From: Deinococcus metallilatus
GTDB lineage: Bacteria > Deinococcota > Deinococci > Deinococcales > Deinococcaceae
Assembly: GCF_004758605.1 (NCBI RefSeq)
Contig: NZ_CP038512.1
Coordinates: 947,501 to 992,500 of the forward strand
Length of the DNA: 45,000 bases
Direction of reading: 5' to 3'
The position numbers were made by a program, and so were the translations under genes. Shown in pieces: positions 24,596 to 37,598 of this stretch; within the stretch, counting starts at the first letter, position 1, and every line of letters begins with the position of its first letter. The notes under the pieces are model-generated. The model was not told where the DNA came from. It made no database searches and saw only the letters and a list, made by a program, of their open reading frames with translations.

Positions 24596-26134
24596 TCAGC
24601 GCACGTCGCTTTTCCGCAGGCTGAAGAGCAGACCGAGGGCCGCCAGCGCGACGATGAGGGTCACGAGGCCCCACGCCTGCCCCCGCGTGACCGCGTAGGC
24701 GGTGGCACTCAGCCCGCCCTGAAACACCAGGCTGGAAACGACATTGACCAGTGGGCGCGATTCCCGCTTGCGGAAGGCGTCGGCCCGGCGCAGCGGGAGG
24801 GGCTGCCACAGCACCATCAGGGCCGCGCCCCCCGTGCCGAGCAGCACCAGCGGAAAGAGCATCAGGCTGGAAGGAACGCCCGGCCCGAGTGCCCCCCGCG
24901 CGGCCAGCAGGAGGAGCCCGACCACCCCCAGGAGGGTCGTCGGCAGGACGGCGGCCAGCCACTTCTCGCGCTGGAGGGCGGCGGGACTGCGCGGCGCAGT
25001 GATCAGGAGGTCGGGCGCATCCTCGGCATCCAGGGTCAGGCGGGCCAGATTGGAGGCGAGGTTCGCCGTCAGCAGGACCAGCGCCGCGCCCACCGCGCCG
25101 CTCACGCTTCCGCGCGCGATGGACAGGAACAGCGGGAGCAGGTACACCAGTTGCAGGAGCGTGCGCGACAGCACTTCCGGGTCGCGCAGGATCAGCCGCC
25201 ATTCCTTGAGCAGGGTGGCCTGGCCGCCGGACGCGAAGCGCAGGGGCCGCGTTCCCCCTCGCGCCGTGGCCGCCCGCCTGCCGCCCGATTCGCCCGCCTC
25301 CTGCACCCCCTGCGTGAAGCGCCGGGTCAGGGCGCTGATCGTCCCCGCCAGAATCAGGGCCGCGCCGACCAGCAGGGCGAGCAGCGGCCCGGGTTCCAGC
25401 CACGCCGCCCGCACCGGCCACCACAGGAGGCTCCCCCGGCCCGGCCAGTTCCCGGTCCCCGGACTGATCTGCGCCAGGGCGCTGAACAGGGCGATCCGGT
25501 CACGCCCGGCACCGCCCATCATGTTCGGCCACTGGGAAACCAGAAACACGCTGGCCCCAAAGAGGGCGCCGATGACCGAGGCGACCGTGCGGGTGCGGCG
25601 CACGCCGATCCAGCCCACCAGCCCCAGCGTCAGCCACAGGCCCAGACTGGCCGCCAGAGCGGACGCGGCCACCCACCAGCCCAGCAGCCCCAGCCCCCGC
25701 CACACCCCCAGCACCAGCAGGATCAGCAGCAGCGGGACGAGGAACAACGCCGCCGTCAGCGCGGTGGACAGCATGACGCCCAGCGCCCGCGACGCCAGCA
25801 CCGTGCGCGGCGGGGTGGGCGAATGCAGCAGCAAATCCAGGTCGCCGCGCGTGAACAGCGCCTCCAGCGCCGCCGTCACCGCCGCCGAAACCATCAGCGT
25901 GAAGAAGAAGACCTCGGCGAGCAGGACTGGGCCGAACACCTGATCCGGCAGGGGCGCGTTCAGATTCACGTCCCTGAGCAGGGCGCGCAGGGCCATATAC
26001 AGGAACAGCGTGATGAGGAGGATGGCGACCAGAAGGGCGATCAATCCGGTGCGTTGCCCCCCCGTCAGGCCGCGCCACTGCCAGCCCAGTTGCTTCCCGA
26101 CCAGCCACCCCAGGCTGCCGGGCGCGGCCCTCAC
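24596..26134 (-). CDS. ABC exporter permease (ABC-2-like, ~12 membrane segments)
   Basis: A 512-residue integral membrane protein with alternating hydrophobic helices in two halves (ALLVAILLITLFLYMAL..., FFFTLMVSAAVTAALEALF..., VPLLLILLVLGVWRGLGLLGWWVAA...). It resembles the large putative ABC exporter permeases next to ABC-2 ATPases. Its GTG overlaps the ATPase stop as GTGA (26131-26134), so it is the membrane partner of that ATPase. The exported substrate is unknown. The start is set by the overlap. Confidence 0.8.
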   Translation of the reverse strand: MRAAPGSLGWLVGKQLGWQWRGLTGGQRTGLIALLVAILLITLFLYMALRALLRDVNLNAPLPDQVFGPVLLAEVFFFTLMVSAAVTAALEALFTRGDLDLLLHSPTPPRTVLASRALGVMLSTALTAALFLVPLLLILLVLGVWRGLGLLGWWVAASALAASLGLWLTLGLVGWIGVRRTRTVASVIGALFGASVFLVSQWPNMMGGAGRDRIALFSALAQISPGTGNWPGRGSLLWWPVRAAWLEPGPLLALLVGAALILAGTISALTRRFTQGVQEAGESGGRRAATARGGTRPLRFASGGQATLLKEWRLILRDPEVLSRTLLQLVYLLPLFLSIARGSVSGAVGAALVLLTANLASNLARLTLDAEDAPDLLITAPRSPAALQREKWLAAVLPTTLLGVVGLLLLAARGALGPGVPSSLMLFPLVLLGTGGAALMVLWQPLPLRRADAFRKRESRPLVNVVSSLVFQGGLSATAYAVTRGQAWGLVTLIVALAALGLLFSLRKSDVR

Positions 26135-26910
26135 CGCACCTCCTGAAGCGGTCCGGCGGGGGTGGCTTCCAGCCCGGTGAGGTGCAGAAAGGCGTCCTCC
26201 AGGCTGGTCGTCCCGGTGCGGGCCAGGAGTTCCGCCGGAGTCCCCTCCGCGACCAGCCGCCCCGCCGCGATGATGCCGATGCGGTCCGAGAGCCGCTCGG
26301 CCACCTCCAGGATGTGCGTGGTCAGCACCACCGCGCCCCCTCCCTCCACAAAGGCCCGCAGCGCGTCCTTGACCTGGCGGGCGGCGGCAGCGTCCAGTCC
26401 GGTGAGGGGTTCATCCAGCAGCATCAGGCGCGGCTCGTGGACCAGCGCCCCGGCCAGCGCCAGCTTCTGCTTCATGCCGCGCGAGAAGCCCTCCACGCGC
26501 TCGGTGCGGTGCGGCCACAGATTCAGCCAGTGCAGCAGCTCCTCGGCCCTGGGGGCGGCACGGGCGGCATCGATGCCCCACAGGCCCGCGACGAATTCCA
26601 GGTACTCGGGCGGCGTGAGCTTGCCGTACAGCAGCGGATCGTCCGGCAGGTATGCCAGGCGCTGCTTGGCCTCTCTGGCCTGCCGCTGCATGTTGAAGCC
26701 GTAGATCAGCACCTCCCCCCGGTCCGGCCGGGTCAGGCCCGAGATCATGCGGAGGGTCGTGGTTTTCCCGGCCCCGTTCGGCCCCAGCAGGGCGTACAGC
26801 TCGCCCGCCGGAACGCTGAGGCTCACCCCCGCCACCACCTCCCGCCCCCCGAAGTGCTTGCCCAGGTCACGCAGCTCCAGAGCGGGAGGGCCAGGCGGCA
26901 GCGCGGTCAT
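26131..26910 (-). CDS. ABC-2 type exporter ATP-binding protein
   Basis: A 259-residue ATPase. Walker A GPNGAGKTTT (~43-52), Q-loop region YLPDDPLLYGKLTPPEYL, signature FSRGMKQKLALAGAL, Walker B LMLLDEPLTGLD and the H-loop VVLTTHILEV are all present. It is of the CcmA/NatA class that energises ABC-2 permeases. ATG 26910 lies 6 bases after a TATAGT box; the frame stays open upstream but there overlaps the antisense of the pseudouridine synthase gene. First gene of a two-gene operon with the permease. Confidence 0.93.
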   Translation of the reverse strand: MTALPPGPPALELRDLGKHFGGREVVAGVSLSVPAGELYALLGPNGAGKTTTLRMISGLTRPDRGEVLIYGFNMQRQAREAKQRLAYLPDDPLLYGKLTPPEYLEFVAGLWGIDAARAAPRAEELLHWLNLWPHRTERVEGFSRGMKQKLALAGALVHEPRLMLLDEPLTGLDAAAARQVKDALRAFVEGGGAVVLTTHILEVAERLSDRIGIIAAGRLVAEGTPAELLARTGTTSLEDAFLHLTGLEATPAGPLQEVR

Positions 26911-26916
26911 GGAATC

Positions 26917-26922
26917 ACTATA
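26917..26922 (-). promoter_or_regulatory. -10 box TATAGT of the ABC exporter operon
   Basis: TATAGT, 6 bases before ATG 26910; leaderless layout. Confidence 0.55.
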
Positions 26923-27005
26923 GGTGCCGGACAGGAGCGGCGAACCGGCAGATGAGGCGGCGCGCCGGAGGCCAGACTGCGTGCCGCGCACCGCGTACTG
27001 CTCCT

Positions 27006-27974
<969 letters not shown>

Positions 27975-27981
27975 GGCGGGC

Positions 27982-27987
27982 AGTGTA
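27982..27987 (-). promoter_or_regulatory. -10 box TACACT of the pseudouridine synthase gene
   Basis: TACACT, 7 bases before GTG 27974; leaderless layout. Confidence 0.5.
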
Positions 27988-28166
27988 CCGTTCCCTCCGG
28001 TTGCGGTTGAGGCGGCCTTCACCATCCCCCTCCGGTGATCCAATCCGGCGCGGGCGGCATACAGCCAGGTGAGTGCGGGAAGCTTCGGCCCTCACTGCAC
28101 GGTTTCCGTCCCCTTTCTCGCCTCTCCCTTCCGGCCCCGCCGGTCGTGCTCCCAGGAGGTCCTCCC

Positions 28167-28451
28167 ATGCCCAACATCGGTGCCCCGGAACTCATCGTCA
28201 TTCTGCTCGTCGCGCTGATCGTGTTCGGACCGCGCAAGCTGCCGGAACTCGGCAAGAGCCTGGGCCAGGGCCTGCGCGAATTCCGCCGCAGCACCAGCGC
28301 CGTGACGGACGAACTGCGCCAGGGCCTGGACAGCCCGGCCCCCGCGCCCGCGGACAGCGCGCCCAGCGTGATCGTTGCCGCTCCTGTGCCTGCCACCCAG
28401 GTGACCGTTCCGCCTGCGGCCACCTCCCGTCCCGAGGGCCTGCAAGGTTAA
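28167..28451 (+). CDS. tatA: Sec-independent protein translocase subunit TatA
   Basis: A 94-residue Tat translocase subunit that oligomerises to pass folded proteins across the membrane. It has the short transmembrane helix PELIVILLVALIVFGPRKLPELG, with the FGP hinge at the helix boundary, the amphipathic helix KSLGQGLREFRRSTSAVTDEL and a flexible Pro/Ala tail. ATG 28167 has a strong AGGAGG seven bases upstream. TatC is not in the window. TatA and TatB are hard to separate; the missing Glu after the helix favours TatA. Confidence 0.9.
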   Translation: MPNIGAPELIVILLVALIVFGPRKLPELGKSLGQGLREFRRSTSAVTDELRQGLDSPAPAPADSAPSVIVAAPVPATQVTVPPAATSRPEGLQG

Positions 28452-28513
28452 GGTGTCCCCAGGCACCCCCACACGCGCCCACCGCGCCCGGCCTGTTAGG
28501 CTGCGCGCGACCC

Positions 28514-29101
28514 ATGACGCCCGACGCCCTGCCCCACAATGAGCCGACCGATGAAGCCCTTCTTCAGGCGATGGCGGCCGGGCAGGAGGAGGCGCTCCGG
28601 GAACTGCACCGCCGCCACGCCCGGCTGCTGTACGCGCTCGGCCACCGGATGCTGCGCCAGCGCGACGACGTGGAAGCCTGCGTGCAGGACGCCTTCATGA
28701 ATGCCTGGCGGCACGCCGCCCGGTTCGACCCCTCGCGCGCCAGCGTCAAGACCTGGCTGGTCAGCATCGCGCACCACCGCTTCCTGCAAGAACTGCGCGA
28801 CCGCCCCCAGCCCGCCCTGGAACTGGAGGAATGGGACGCGCCGACGCAGGCCCCCGACCCCACCGACCGCGCCCTGGCAAACCGCGCCGTCCAGGCTCTG
28901 GACGCTGCCCAGCGCCAGTTGGTTGAACTCGCCTACTATCGCGGGTACTCTCACTCGGAGCTGGCGACCCTGACTGGCCTGCCCATCGGTACCGTGAAGT
29001 CCCGCCTGCGCGCCGCCCTGGAACGGATGCGGGTCCATCTGACCGGTCCCGCGGCCCGTGGGGAAGGGCGGGACGCTCTGGAAGGAGGTGAGCACGCGTG
29101 A
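28514..29101 (+). CDS. ECF RNA polymerase sigma factor
   Basis: A 195-residue sigma-70 family ECF factor. Region 2 spans ~15-95 (DDVEACVQDAFMNAWRHAARFDPSRASVKTWLVSIAHHRF), and region 4 ~130-180 with the HTH YYRGYSHSELATLTGLPIGTVKSRLRAALERM. It is of the SigK/SigL type that is held by a membrane anti-sigma factor, encoded by the next gene, whose GTG overlaps its stop (GTGA at 29098-29101). ATG 28514 is the first start of the conserved region. Its regulon is unknown. Confidence 0.92.
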   Translation: MTPDALPHNEPTDEALLQAMAAGQEEALRELHRRHARLLYALGHRMLRQRDDVEACVQDAFMNAWRHAARFDPSRASVKTWLVSIAHHRFLQELRDRPQPALELEEWDAPTQAPDPTDRALANRAVQALDAAQRQLVELAYYRGYSHSELATLTGLPIGTVKSRLRAALERMRVHLTGPAARGEGRDALEGGEHA

Positions 29102-29742
29102 CCATCGACCCGGATCAACTGACCGCCTATGCCCTGGGCATCCTCCCCCCGGAGGAAGAGGCCCGCGTGCAAGCCGCCCTGGAGAGCAGTCCCGAACTTC
29201 GCGCCCAGCTCCGCGCCGACCGCGAAGCCCTAACCGCCCTGGCCGAGTCCCTCCCCGCGGTAGACCCCCCGGCTGGAGCCGAGGACCGCCTGCTGGTCCG
29301 TGTGGCCGCCGAGCGGCGGGCCGAGCCCACACCGCTCCCCCCGGCTCGCCCCACCTCCTGGCTGCTTCCAGCCGCCCTGGGTCTGGCCGCCGCGCTGGCC
29401 CTCGCCTTTGTGCTGCGGCCTCCCACCGATCCGCTCCAGCGGTATGCGAGCATTCCCGGGGCCACCACACGGGCGGTCACGGTCAGCGGCGGCACCGTCG
29501 GGCAGCTCGTGCGGATGCCGGACGGCCGGGCCTACCTGTATCTCAACCGGCCTGCCGAGGCCGGGCGCGTCTATCAGATGTGGCGGATGCAGGCGGGTGT
29601 TCCGGTTTCGCTGGGCGTCTTCGACGGGCAGGGCTTCCTGCTGCCCGGTCTGCCGCCCGGAGCCACCATCGCCGTGAGCGTCGAGCCGCCAGGCGGGAGC
29701 CCCCAGCCCACGACCGCCCCGATTCTCGTGCAGCAGCTCTGA
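29098..29742 (+). CDS. Anti-sigma factor, RskA-type
   Basis: A 214-residue membrane anti-sigma factor. The N-terminus (~1-75; DQLTAYALGILPPEEEARVQAALESSPELRAQL) is the sigma-binding helical domain without an HCC zinc motif, one transmembrane helix lies at ~85-107, and the periplasmic C-terminal RskA domain (~120-214) has MPDGRAYLYLNRPAEAGRVYQMWRMQAG and SVEPPGGSPQPTTAPI. GTG 29098 follows GGAGGTGA by about seven bases and overlaps the sigma gene. Release of the sigma factor would need regulated proteolysis (known for RskA; not shown here). Confidence 0.92.
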   Translation: MTIDPDQLTAYALGILPPEEEARVQAALESSPELRAQLRADREALTALAESLPAVDPPAGAEDRLLVRVAAERRAEPTPLPPARPTSWLLPAALGLAAALALAFVLRPPTDPLQRYASIPGATTRAVTVSGGTVGQLVRMPDGRAYLYLNRPAEAGRVYQMWRMQAGVPVSLGVFDGQGFLLPGLPPGATIAVSVEPPGGSPQPTTAPILVQQL

Positions 29743-29780
29743 CAGAACTGCTGACCGCCTCACGGAAACGCCAGGCCACC

Positions 29781-29829
29781 AGAGCCTCCGCGCAGGGCTG
29801 TCATGGAACCGGCCCTGCGCGGAGGCTCT
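29781..29829. terminator. 18-bp perfect stem-loop between convergent genes
   Basis: AGAGCCTCCGCGCAGGGC (29781-29798) is perfectly complementary to 29812-29829 over a 13-base loop. It sits between the anti-sigma and NUDIX stop codons, so it probably ends both transcripts, though neither side has a T tract. Confidence 0.65.
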
Positions 29830-29844
29830 GAAGGAAGAAAACGC

Positions 29845-31441
<1,597 letters not shown>

Positions 31442-31455
31442 TCTCAGACCAGCAC

Positions 31456-31509
31456 CTACCACGGCGGACACAACCCGGAGACGTTCAGGACACTTGACAC
31501 AGGCATCAT
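31456..31509 (-). CDS. Upstream mini-ORF of prfA ending in TAG
   Basis: The 17-residue [20 protein letters not shown] starts 6 bases after a TAGACT -10 box (31521-31516), so the prfA mRNA would begin with it, and ends in TAG 14 bases before the prfA TTG. The stop codon overlaps the probable prfA SD (TAGGTG). The Pro-Pro-Trp end before an RF1-dependent stop is a plausible slow-termination site. Regulatory role is inference. Confidence 0.45.
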   Translation of the reverse strand: MMPVSSVLNVSGLCPPW

Positions 31510-31515
31510 GGACCC

Positions 31516-31521
31516 AGTCTA
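31516..31521 (-). promoter_or_regulatory. -10 box TAGACT of the prfA transcript
   Basis: TAGACT, 6 bases before the mini-ORF ATG at 31509. The promoter is divergent from that of hom. Confidence 0.5.
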
Positions 31522-31527
31522 CCGTCC

Positions 31528-31563
<36 letters not shown>

Positions 31564-31581
31564 GTGCGCGGGGCCTGGCGC

Positions 31582-31587
31582 TACAGT
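31582..31587 (+). promoter_or_regulatory. -10 box TACAGT of hom
   Basis: TACAGT, 7 bases before ATG 31595; leaderless layout. Confidence 0.5.
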
Positions 31588-31594
31588 CACCCGC

Positions 31595-32557
<963 letters not shown>

Positions 32558-32589
32558 GCAGAAGGGCGGGGAGGGGGATGGCCACCGCC

Positions 32590-32840
32590 AGGCTGACCTC
32601 AAACCAGGCATTCGGGCATCCAGTGGCCTCTCTCCGCCCGGCCCGTTCACCCCCACCCGGCCTCCCCCTCAAGGGGGAGGAGTTTTTTTGTCGCTCCACA
32701 CGTCGTTTCTTCTTTATGGGAGACTGACATTCATCACTCAGCCTGCAAGGGGAGAGGGAGAAAAAGACCCTCTGGACAACGAGTTTGCTATTGCACATCA
32801 AGCGTCTCAAGGGGGAGGAGCTTGTTCGCCTTTCTGCGTG
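32590..32840. repeat. Intergenic repeat, second copy of the 7.6-kb repeat
   Basis: Shares with 7600-7880 the blocks GCCCGTTCACCCC, a CCTCCCCC-TCAA-GGGGGAGG hairpin followed by a T tract, CCACACGTCGTTTCTTCT, and TGCACATCAAGCGT. It lies between the hom and amylase stop codons; the hairpin with its T tract could end hom transcription. No gene is visible in this ~290-base gap. Confidence 0.65.
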
Positions 32841-32849
32841 TCGTTGCCC

Positions 32850-34295
<1,446 letters not shown>

Positions 34296-34303
34296 GCGCG
34301 GCA

Positions 34304-34309
34304 AGGATA
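34304..34309 (-). promoter_or_regulatory. -10 box TATCCT of the amylase gene
   Basis: TATCCT, 8 bases before ATG 34295; the operator lies immediately upstream, between -10 and -35. Confidence 0.5.
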
Positions 34310-34310
34310 G

Positions 34311-34325
34311 CGGAAGCGTTTCACG
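34311..34325. promoter_or_regulatory. LacI/MalR-type operator at the amylase promoter
   Basis: GGAAGCGTTTCA, identical over CGGAAGCGTTTC to the site at 5468-5479. A repressor bound here would cover the promoter. Confidence 0.65.
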
Positions 34326-34331
34326 GCAACC

Positions 34332-35630
34332 TTACAGGCCACCTTCCTGCCCCAACAAAAAGGCCCGCGCCTCCTCCGCGTCCCGAACCTCCCCCAGGGC
34401 CTGCGCCTCCGCGACGGCCCGCAGCGCCTCCCCGATGGCGGGACCGGGCGGCACGCCCAGCAGCGCCATCACGTCCCGCCCGGTCAGCAGCGGGGGAGGG
34501 GGCGCAGGCTGCTCCTCCAGCGCGGCCAGCACGCGCTCCAGACCGAGGGCGTAGGCGTGGCGGGTGGCGGGCGTGCTCTGCGGCCCCCGCGCGGCCTCGC
34601 GGTCGGCCAGCATCAGCCGGAGGAGATCGGGCAGCAGCTCGCGGCGGCGGTGGACGAAGCGCCGCGCTTCCCGCTCGCTGATCGGCAGGTGCGCCATGTG
34701 GGCACGCACCAGGGCTGTCACGCGGTCCACCTCCGCCGCAGGCAGGCGCAGCCGGGTGAGGGCCTGTCTCGCCAGTTCCGCCCCCACCCGCTCGTGACCG
34801 TAGAAGGTGGTGCGGTCGGGGCGCATCTCCGTGTCGCGCGTGCGCGGCTTGCCGACGTCGTGCAGCAGCGTGGCCCAGCGCAGCGGCAGGTCCGCGTCCG
34901 GAAAGCGGGCCAGGAGCTGATGCAGTGCCTCCAGTTCGTGCCCGAACACGTCCAGATGGTGAAAGCCGCCCTGCTGCACGCCCACCCCCTCACGCAGCTC
35001 GGGGAGGGTGAGGGCCAGCAGGCCGAGGTCCTCCAGTCTCCTCACGCCGCGTGCCGCGTCCGGGTGCGCGAGGAGGGCCTGAACTTCATCCCGCACCCGC
35101 TCCAGCGCGGGCATCGGCAAGCGGACTGCGGCAAGGTCGGCGGCGACCTGCCGTACCGCCGCCTCCGTGGCCGCGTCCATCCGCAGGCCCAGCGTGACCT
35201 CAAAACGCACCGCCCGCCAGGCCCGCAGGGGATCGTCCCGCAGATTGGCCTCCGACACCATCCGCAGGCGCCGCGCACGGAGGTCGGCCTGCCCGCCCGC
35301 CGGGTCGAGCAGCTTCCCGCCTGCTGTGAGGGCGAGCGCATTCACGGTGAAGTCCCGCCGCCGCAGGTCATCCGCAACATCGTCCGGCTGCGGCACAAAG
35401 TCGTGCTGGACGCCTTCAGGGACGTGAACGCGCCAGTAGTCACGCGCCTCGTCCAGCGGGAAGGCTGAACCGCCCACCTGTGCGGCCAGCTCGCGCGCCG
35501 CCTGCGCCGGGTCAGGCACCGCCCAGTCGAAATCCTTGGGGGCTACGCCGCGCAGCCAGTCGCGTACTGCACCGCCGACCAGCAGCGCGCCCACCGGGAA
35601 GAGGGGCAGGGGAGGACGGCGGCGGAACAT
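34332..35630 (-). CDS. tRNA nucleotidyltransferase / poly(A) polymerase family (CCA-adding type) with HD domain
   Basis: A 432-residue class II nucleotidyltransferase. The head domain has [25 protein letters not shown] with the two metal-binding Asp residues, then [11 protein letters not shown] and [23 protein letters not shown]. An HD domain ([10 protein letters not shown]) follows at ~255-330, as in A-adding or CCA-adding enzymes of the Deinococcus-Thermus group, where CC- and A-addition can be split between two proteins; which activity this one has is not decided by sequence. ATG 35630 lies 6 bases after a TAGCAT box. It is divergent from a tRNA gene whose CCA is encoded. Confidence 0.9.
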   Translation of the reverse strand: MFRRRPPLPLFPVGALLVGGAVRDWLRGVAPKDFDWAVPDPAQAARELAAQVGGSAFPLDEARDYWRVHVPEGVQHDFVPQPDDVADDLRRRDFTVNALALTAGGKLLDPAGGQADLRARRLRMVSEANLRDDPLRAWRAVRFEVTLGLRMDAATEAAVRQVAADLAAVRLPMPALERVRDEVQALLAHPDAARGVRRLEDLGLLALTLPELREGVGVQQGGFHHLDVFGHELEALHQLLARFPDADLPLRWATLLHDVGKPRTRDTEMRPDRTTFYGHERVGAELARQALTRLRLPAAEVDRVTALVRAHMAHLPISEREARRFVHRRRELLPDLLRLMLADREAARGPQSTPATRHAYALGLERVLAALEEQPAPPPPLLTGRDVMALLGVPPGPAIGEALRAVAEAQALGEVRDAEEARAFLLGQEGGL

Positions 35631-35636
35631 GCGGAC

Positions 35637-35642
35637 ATGCTA
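35637..35642 (-). promoter_or_regulatory. -10 box TAGCAT of the nucleotidyltransferase gene
   Basis: TAGCAT, 6 bases before ATG 35630; leaderless layout. Confidence 0.5.
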
Positions 35643-35660
35643 GCGGCTGGGCGTGGCCCG

Positions 35661-35682
35661 GCTTGCCAGGAGCCTGGCAAGC
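35661..35682. promoter_or_regulatory. Perfect palindrome between divergent promoters
   Basis: GCTTGCCAGG and its exact inverted complement are separated by two bases. It lies in the -35 area of the nucleotidyltransferase promoter and directly before the tRNA-Ala -35. A loop of two bases is poor for an RNA hairpin, so a dimeric regulator site is more likely. Confidence 0.4.
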
Positions 35683-35683
35683 C

Positions 35684-35712
35684 TTGCCTCGGCCCCTTCC
35701 CTCTGCTAGCCT
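35684..35712 (+). promoter_or_regulatory. Promoter of tRNA-Ala
   Basis: TTGCCT (35684-35689), 17 bases, then TAGCCT (35707-35712), 11 bases before the tRNA. Confidence 0.65.
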
Positions 35713-35723
35713 GTGCCCGCTGA

Positions 35724-35798
<75 letters not shown>

Positions 35799-35799
35799 A

Positions 35800-35836
35800 G
35801 AAAAACCGCGCCTGGTGCGCGGTTTTCTTTTTGCCT
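35800..35836 (+). terminator. Intrinsic terminator of tRNA-Ala
   Basis: AAAACCGCGC and GCGCGGTTTT form a stem over CTGGT, followed by CTTTTT. Confidence 0.9.
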
Positions 35837-36086
35837 GGCGAGGTGCTTTCGGGCCATTTTGGGGGTCGTGACCAACCGCCCGAATTCCTGGAACGCGTCC
35901 CGGAGGAGGTTCTCGGGAAAATTCCCCGTCGTCCCAAAGAGTCTTTCTACAGCTGTAGGTGTCCGTGGTCCCTTGGGGCGCTGCCGCGCTGGGGGAACAG
36001 CTGTAAGGAGACGTGCCCACGTCGTTGAGGAGCGGGCGGAAGGTCGCCTGGTCCAAATACGGACGACGCGCGAACGCGGCCTGGGA
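35837..36086. other. Non-coding left edge of the accessory region
   Basis: About 250 bases with no convincing gene. It contains the 12-bp palindrome CTACAGCTGTAG (35947-35958) and a second ACAGCTGT (35997-36004). Nothing else is recognised. Confidence 0.4.
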
Positions 36087-37598
36087 TCAGCGGCTGTAGC
36101 TGCTAGGAAGGCGAAGGTTGCCGTCGACGAAGACAACCGCGATACGTGTGGGAAACGCCGCTGGTTGATCCTCAAAGCCATGTAGGACGGGTGCCTCAAG
36201 CGTGAGGTTACTCATTGCATTGGCTGGGGGCGTTTTCTTCTCAGTCAGGTCAAGGATGCAGAGCACGCCGAGCTGGCCGCCGCCTGCAGATGTGTACTGC
36301 GTTGGCTGCCGCACGAACCGCTCAACCAGCTTCCGGCGGTCCTTCACACTCTTCTCGACCTTGAGTTCGACGGTGATGCTGCGGTACTGGATGTCCGTCT
36401 CGCCGTTGCCCTGCCAAGGCGCTTCTTTCACGTCCTCGCCGAGGAGCATCCGCAGGTGATTGAGTAGCGTTTCCTGGAACTCGGCCTCCGTGACGGTCTG
36501 GCCGCGCTTGTCGTCGTACAGGCCCTGCTGGAGATTGAGCGACTGGAAATTACACACGGCTCCCAGGATCTCTGCGAAGTCGCGCTGATGGGCAAGGTCG
36601 ACTTTGGGGAGCTCCGACTGGACCTGCCCCATGATGTCCATCATGCGACGATCGACCGATCGGTAGCGGGAGTACAGGGGTGCAAGCCGTTCATCGAGTA
36701 CGTGGGCGTGCAGCTCGTGGTAGCCAACGATCGTGGCGGGCGTGACGACTGAGGGTTCATCATGCTCGAAGGTCGCACGCAGACGCAGCACCAGCGGCTC
36801 CGATGCCATGCTCTGCGCGTACATGAACGTGACGCTGCCTGTTAACTGAGCCTCGGCCGCCTGGCCGGACGGGGGACGCTCCATGGGCGGCAGGTGCAGA
36901 TGGTACTGCTCGGGCGCGAGTGTCGTAACGTGCTCGAGCCGCAGACATCGCGCACCTGCAGGCCAGTCGGGCACAGTCAAACGCGCGTGAACGGCGTACA
37001 CGACTTCTTTCTGAAAGACGTGGGGCGAATTCCACGGACGCTGGTCAACGTCGAACAGCGCCTTCACGACGTACGGCCCCACTGGTGTGTGGGTTGTTGC
37101 GGAGCGTGAAGGCCAGGGGGCCGGACGACGGGCCGGGCCAGGTCGGTAGTGCGGGATAGGTACGGCCTGCAGGGCGTGGACGGCCTCGGGGACATCCTTG
37201 AGCTTCTGCACGTTCTCGATCGCCTGGAACGCGCAGCGCGCCGTGTCTCTGAACAGCGGGAAGGGGCACCCATCGAGTTCCTCCGCTGCGGCATATGCCC
37301 GTGCATGCGCAGCGTGTAGCCGCGCCGTGGCAGTCGGATCAGCCTTCTGGAGGGCATCTACCCACTCCATCACGAACGCGGCGCTCTCTGCGAGGGCGCG
37401 AACCACAACCGTCGTGACATCCTCCGCACCCTCGGGCACCTCGTCATGCTCAGCGTCAAGGTCGTCGTCCTGCTGGAATCTGGCGGGAAGCAACGTGAGG
37501 GTGGCGCGCAGGTCGTACGCACACATCCCGGCGCGACTGACCTTAAAGTTGGTCAGCGCGGTCAAGAATGCTGCCCGCCAGCGCACGTGCGTCGTCAT
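36087..37598 (-). CDS. Protein with C-terminal PD-(D/E)XK nuclease-like domain
   Basis: About 503 residues; I do not recognise the family. The C-terminal ~150 residues look like a restriction-endonuclease fold: helix QETLLNHLRMLLGEDV, then GETDIQYRSITVELKVEKS with Asp402 and Glu411-x-Lys413 as candidate PD-(D/E)XK residues, then QPTQYTSAGGGQLGVLCILDL (strand-helix) and IAVVFVDGNLRLP. Upstream (~150-330) is a mixed region with VGPYVVKALFDV and several strands. It begins inside the end of the helical-repeat gene (56-base overlap from ATG 37598; ATG 37526 just after that stop is the alternative), so the two are expressed as a pair. Codon use is less GC-rich than in the flanking chromosomal genes, consistent with transfer. 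Confidence 0.7.
   Translation of the reverse strand: MTTHVRWRAAFLTALTNFKVSRAGMCAYDLRATLTLLPARFQQDDDLDAEHDEVPEGAEDVTTVVVRALAESAAFVMEWVDALQKADPTATARLHAAHARAYAAAEELDGCPFPLFRDTARCAFQAIENVQKLKDVPEAVHALQAVPIPHYRPGPARRPAPWPSRSATTHTPVGPYVVKALFDVDQRPWNSPHVFQKEVVYAVHARLTVPDWPAGARCLRLEHVTTLAPEQYHLHLPPMERPPSGQAAEAQLTGSVTFMYAQSMASEPLVLRLRATFEHDEPSVVTPATIVGYHELHAHVLDERLAPLYSRYRSVDRRMMDIMGQVQSELPKVDLAHQRDFAEILGAVCNFQSLNLQQGLYDDKRGQTVTEAEFQETLLNHLRMLLGEDVKEAPWQGNGETDIQYRSITVELKVEKSVKDRRKLVERFVRQPTQYTSAGGGQLGVLCILDLTEKKTPPANAMSNLTLEAPVLHGFEDQPAAFPTRIAVVFVDGNLRLPSSYSR

Noticed and set aside
35947..36004. CTACAGCTGTAG and ACAGCTGT palindromes as att sites
   Set aside because: Short, and not repeated near the integrase; too little to call an attachment site.
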